Shown in pieces: positions 61,375-64,000 of a stretch of DNA of 64,000 bases. A model generated the notes under the pieces. It ran no database searches, was not told where the DNA came from, and saw only the letters and a program-made list of their open reading frames with translations. Position 1 is the stretch's first letter; the number at the start of each line of letters is the position of its first letter. The stretch is from Leptospira venezuelensis. GTDB lineage: Bacteria > Spirochaetota > Leptospiria > Leptospirales > Leptospiraceae. The DNA is taken from assembly GCF_002150035.1 (NCBI RefSeq), contig NZ_NETS01000008.1, positions 596,272 through 660,271 of the forward strand, given 5' to 3'. The position numbers and the translations under genes were made by a program.

Positions 61375-61851
61375 TTATTTAACCTTTACGAGATAGTCGG
61401 TTAATCTTATTAAATGTGCCAAAGTACCTTCTCTTCTGGAGGCTACACCTTCTCTCCCGATAGTTTGGTCCAAAAATGCGACCTGCTCTGTGAATGTAAG
61501 TTTCGTATTAGAAGAATCAATTTTCTCTATTTCAACAGACGCAATGGAGACTGAATGAATCTTTCCACTTAAGATCATATCATAAACGAAAACGATCCGT
61601 TGATTTTCGATCAGATCGGAAAACCTGGCTTTGTATAAGGTTTCTTTTCCGTTTGGAAAACGACCGTGTAAAATTTCTTCTCCACCAATTCGAAAATCCA
61701 ATTTTCTCTCCACGACGGACCAATCTCCAGGACCAATAAACCAATTTGATTTTGCTTCTACATTGCTCCATGCAGAATACACGGATTCCGGGTCTGATTG
61801 ATACACTCTTTCTATGCTAAAAATTTCATGAGCAACTTTCAATGTTTCCAT
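61375..61851 (-). CDS. SRPBCC/AHSA1 family protein
   Basis: 158 residues of the START/Bet v1-like fold, AHSA1 branch (activator of Hsp90 ATPase homologue). The N-terminal R-V-Y-Q-S-D-P-E-S-V-Y-S-A-W pattern, the W-F-I-G-P loop, and the F-R-I-G-G-E-E strand fit the family. Such proteins bind hydrophobic ligands and are commonly encoded directly after an ArsR-type repressor, as here: the ATG is 3 bases after the repressor's stop codon. The ligand is unknown. Confidence 0.87.
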   Translation of the reverse strand: METLKVAHEIFSIERVYQSDPESVYSAWSNVEAKSNWFIGPGDWSVVERKLDFRIGGEEILHGRFPNGKETLYKARFSDLIENQRIVFVYDMILSGKIHSVSIASVEIEKIDSSNTKLTFTEQVAFLDQTIGREGVASRREGTLAHLIRLTDYLVKVK

Positions 61852-61853
61852 AT

Positions 61854-62189
61854 TTACTTCTTACCTTTCTCCGTTTTCTCTAAAAATTCTCCCAATCGAT
61901 CAAAATTCCTTTCCCAGAATTTTCTGCGCTGATTCAACCAGTTCTCGATCAGGTCCAATGAATTCATTTCTACCATGCATGAACGCACACGACCTATCTT
62001 TTGGGTCTTGATTAAACCGCTTTCTTCCAAAATTTGCACATGTTGGACAACAGCAGCCATGCTCATTGCCAGAGGACTGGCAAGCTCACTCACAGATGCC
62101 GGTCTCTTACTAAGTCTCTCTACAATATCACGGCGAGTTGGATCGGATAAGGCATAGAAGATCCTATCCAAGGAAGAATTGTTAAGCAT
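61854..62189 (-). CDS. ArsR-family winged-helix repressor of the SRPBCC operon
   Basis: 111 residues from ATG 62189. The winged-helix pattern of the AHSA1-linked ArsR group is clear: L-D-R-I-F-Y-A-L-S-D-P-T-R-R-D-I-V, then A-M-S-M-A-A-V-V-Q-H-V-Q-I-L-E-E-S-G-L-I as recognition helix. No metal-binding cysteine pair. A second ATG (62228) opens the same frame 39 bases upstream, because a 39-bp unit with the start palindrome is duplicated; homologues begin L-D-R-x-F-x-A-L about 8 residues from their start, so 62189 is favoured. The palindromes around both starts should be its own operator. Confidence 0.85.
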   Translation of the reverse strand: MLNNSSLDRIFYALSDPTRRDIVERLSKRPASVSELASPLAMSMAAVVQHVQILEESGLIKTQKIGRVRSCMVEMNSLDLIENWLNQRRKFWERNFDRLGEFLEKTEKGKK

Positions 62190-62240
62190 TTGCTTAAGTA
62201 TAGCGCCAGTTGAAAAATAGTCAAGCATTTGCTTAAGTAT
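62182..62240. repeat. duplicated palindromic operator around the repressor start
   Basis: TTAAGCATTTGCTTAA (62182-62197) and TCAAGCATTTGCTTAA (62221-62236) sit 39 bp apart, and the following GTAT extends the identity to 18 bases (62184-62201, 62223-62240). The first copy contains the start codon of the ArsR-type gene. Binding of the repressor would cover the ribosome binding site region and promoter, giving autoregulation. Confidence 0.7.
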
Positions 62241-62349
62241 TTTTCCGCGAATTCGGACTCCTCTCGAAAAGCAACGGGGGATATTCTGAAGAATTGATCC
62301 GGTGTACCACAGAGCGTAAATTACCGTATAACTACTTATTTACGTAAAA

Positions 62350-62371
62350 GTATTCGTATTAGTACGAATAC
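62350..62371. promoter_or_regulatory. perfect 22-bp inverted repeat upstream of the kelch lipoprotein
   Basis: GTATTCGTA (62350-62358) and TACGAATAC (62363-62371) are perfect inverted arms around TTAG. Located 54 bases before the kelch gene start, between it and the ArsR operon, it has the shape of an operator for a dimeric repressor. No T run follows. Confidence 0.55.
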
Positions 62372-62424
62372 CACTCTTCAGGAAGATCTGATATTATTGT
62401 CTCATCTCTTTTGGGAACATGCGT

Positions 62425-63846
62425 ATGATTTCTTCGATTCGAAAAACAAAAATTCTATATTCTATTTTCGTTATATCCCTTCTCTCCTGCTCGGAAGGAG
62501 GAGGAAATAATTCTCTCGGCTTACTCGCATTATTAGGTGGGACTCAGAGTATTTCTCAAGCCACATGGACTTGGATCAGCGGAAGATCTTCCGATACAGT
62601 AGGCGGCGGTTATGGTATAGGTGTCTATGGCACAAAAGGAATCACAGACCCAGCAAATTTTCCCGGCGGACGCCAGGACGCAATGCAATGGACAGATTCC
62701 TCTAATCAATTGTGGTTATTCGGTGGTACGGGAAGGGATCCGGGGACAGGTTTCGGACGATTGAACGATCTTTGGAAATTCGATGGGACTAATTGGACTT
62801 GGGTAAAAGGATCCAACACAGTCAATGCAAATGGTATCTATGGAACGAAAGGTGTTACCGATCCTACAAATACTCCAGGAGCCAGAATGGGCGGCACTAC
62901 TTGGGTAGACTCATCTGGAAATCTTTGGCTTTTCGGAGGTTGCGGTAATATAAATAGTTCAGAATGTTTCAGCGATCTTTGGAAGTTCGACGGAACAAAT
63001 TGGACCTGGGTGGCCGGGCCTAATACTAAAAATACTAACGGAATTTATGGCACAAAGGGTGTTGCAAATTCTGCCAATTTTCCGGGAGGAAGGCAGGGGG
63101 CAACAGGATGGATAGACTCATCCGGTACGATATGGATATTCGGAGCAAATGCCGGCCTTGAAGAATCCTTTGGCACTCCATCAACCCTAAACGATCTATG
63201 GAAATTTGATGGGACCAATTGGACCTGGGTGGCAGGGCTCAAAACGATAGGTGGTCCCGGAGATGGAAATTGGGGAGCGATAAATGTTCCATCTGCTAGC
63301 AATATTCCTTCCTCTAGAGGAGATTCAATATCTTGGGTCGATTCTTCTGGCAATCTTTGGTTATTCGGAGGATCTAGCTACGATGGCAATTGGAATGATG
63401 TTTGGAAATTCGACGGAACAAATTGGACTTGGGTAGGCGGTTCCAATACGCCAGATCAAACGGGAGTTTACGGTAAGAAGAACATCACTAGTTCGAATAA
63501 TATTATAGGCTCAAGAAGTAACGGAACCGGAGGAAAACTGCCGAACGGTAAGATCTGGATTTTTGGAGGCTTCGGAGTAGATTCAACCGGCAATTTCGGT
63601 CAATTGAATGATCTTTGGATCTTCGACGGAAAGAAATGGACCTGGAAAGGAGGAACGAATCTCGCAGTGCAAGCAGGCAATTTCGGACCAAAAGGAGAAG
63701 CAGGAACTGACTATTATCCAGGAGGTCGCGTCGGGCTAAATGGATGGACGGATTCAAAAGGAAATATTTGGCTCTTCGGAGGACAGGGTATTGACTCAAA
63801 CGGGAATAATGAATTTCAGAACGATCTCTGGAAAGTGCGTCCTTAA
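62425..63846 (+). CDS. kelch-repeat lipoprotein with six propeller blades
   Basis: 473 residues from ATG 62425; another ATG lies at 62419, but TTGGGA is better spaced for 62425. The signal ends in S-L-L-S-C (cysteine about 21), followed by S-E-G-G-G-N-N. Six repeats of about 70 residues follow, each with a W-T-W strand, a G-x-Y-G-T-K-G loop, a W-x-D-S-S-G-N-L-W-L-F-G-G strand and N-D-L-W-K-F-D-G. The last D-L-W-K-V at the C-terminus would pair with the first W-T-W, closing a six-bladed propeller. A surface binding protein is likely; no catalytic residues are recognised. A bidirectional terminator follows. Confidence 0.87.
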   Translation: MISSIRKTKILYSIFVISLLSCSEGGGNNSLGLLALLGGTQSISQATWTWISGRSSDTVGGGYGIGVYGTKGITDPANFPGGRQDAMQWTDSSNQLWLFGGTGRDPGTGFGRLNDLWKFDGTNWTWVKGSNTVNANGIYGTKGVTDPTNTPGARMGGTTWVDSSGNLWLFGGCGNINSSECFSDLWKFDGTNWTWVAGPNTKNTNGIYGTKGVANSANFPGGRQGATGWIDSSGTIWIFGANAGLEESFGTPSTLNDLWKFDGTNWTWVAGLKTIGGPGDGNWGAINVPSASNIPSSRGDSISWVDSSGNLWLFGGSSYDGNWNDVWKFDGTNWTWVGGSNTPDQTGVYGKKNITSSNNIIGSRSNGTGGKLPNGKIWIFGGFGVDSTGNFGQLNDLWIFDGKKWTWKGGTNLAVQAGNFGPKGEAGTDYYPGGRVGLNGWTDSKGNIWLFGGQGIDSNGNNEFQNDLWKVRP

Positions 63847-63898
63847 GATTTCCGAACATTCTAAGATCCTAATACTCCTTTTCCTCCCCTTATAAAAC

Positions 63899-63930
63899 AA
63901 AAAAGCCAGAGCTATTAACTCTGGCTTTTT
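63899..63930. terminator. bidirectional terminator after the kelch gene
   Basis: Stem GCCAGAG (63905-63911) with CTCTGGC (63919-63925), preceded by an A run and followed by TTTTT, so it can work in both directions. No further gene is visible to the end of the window (63931-64000). Confidence 0.85.
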
Positions 63931-64000
63931 AAATAAACTTCAACAATAGAATATAACTGTGAATTGAGCTGTTGCTGATCATCATATGGATGTTCATGCG

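Noticed and set aside
62425..63846. CRISPR or satellite array
   Set aside because: The periodic DNA is coding: about 70-codon kelch blades in one open frame, not short direct repeats with spacers.

Overview
The window looks like chromosomal DNA of a spirochaete, most probably a Leptospira. The pointers are: G+C of roughly 40% by eye, many lipoproteins with relaxed spirochaetal lipoboxes, a class III adenylate cyclase, an MBOAT/SGNH pair, a 7TMR-DISM histidine kinase, and two very large membrane SpoIIE phosphatases with C-terminal TPRs. There is no transposase, integrase, CRISPR array, tRNA or rRNA that I can support. The genus is inferred from gene content, not from a marker gene.

Layout. 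1-8 kb: the end of a Nudix hydrolase, an MFS exporter, aminopeptidase N, an AlkB-type alkane monooxygenase, a GGDEF/EAL protein and a small envelope protein. 8-24 kb: a phosphate-acquisition block. It holds a large surface lipoprotein, a TonB-dependent receptor, ExbB-ExbD-ExbD-TonB, a spinster-like MFS protein, an OprP/OprO-like porin with a small lipoprotein, and PstS-PstC-PstA-PstB. Four promoter regions in this block carry YGTAAY units repeated at 11 or 22 bp, the geometry of a Pho box. Together these genes would give two outer-membrane routes (energised receptor and anion porin) feeding one high-affinity inner-membrane ABC importer.

24-43 kb: a coupled DinB-like/ATP-grasp pair, the adenylate cyclase, the MBOAT O-acyltransferase and its SGNH partner, a MetQNI methionine importer, a lipoprotein, a beta-carbonic anhydrase, an outer-membrane protein divergent from an ArsR-type repressor across an exact 18-bp inverted operator pair, an NAD-dependent epimerase, a second barrel protein, an orphan histidine kinase, a RecQ helicase and an ABC-2 exporter.

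43-64 kb: two paralogous SpoIIE/TPR phosphatases flank a bacterial RNA-repair pair (Pnkp and Hen1) and a divergent AraC-regulator/NmrA-reductase pair. Then comes a tightly overlapping four-gene phospholipid operon (desaturase, CDP-alcohol phosphatidyltransferase, diacylglycerol kinase, CdsA), an ankyrin protein, an ArsR/SRPBCC/hydrolase operon whose promoter carries a duplicated palindrome, and a six-repeat kelch lipoprotein. The most interesting items are the phosphate regulon with its repeated operator, the Pnkp/Hen1 module, and the self-contained ArsR operator modules.
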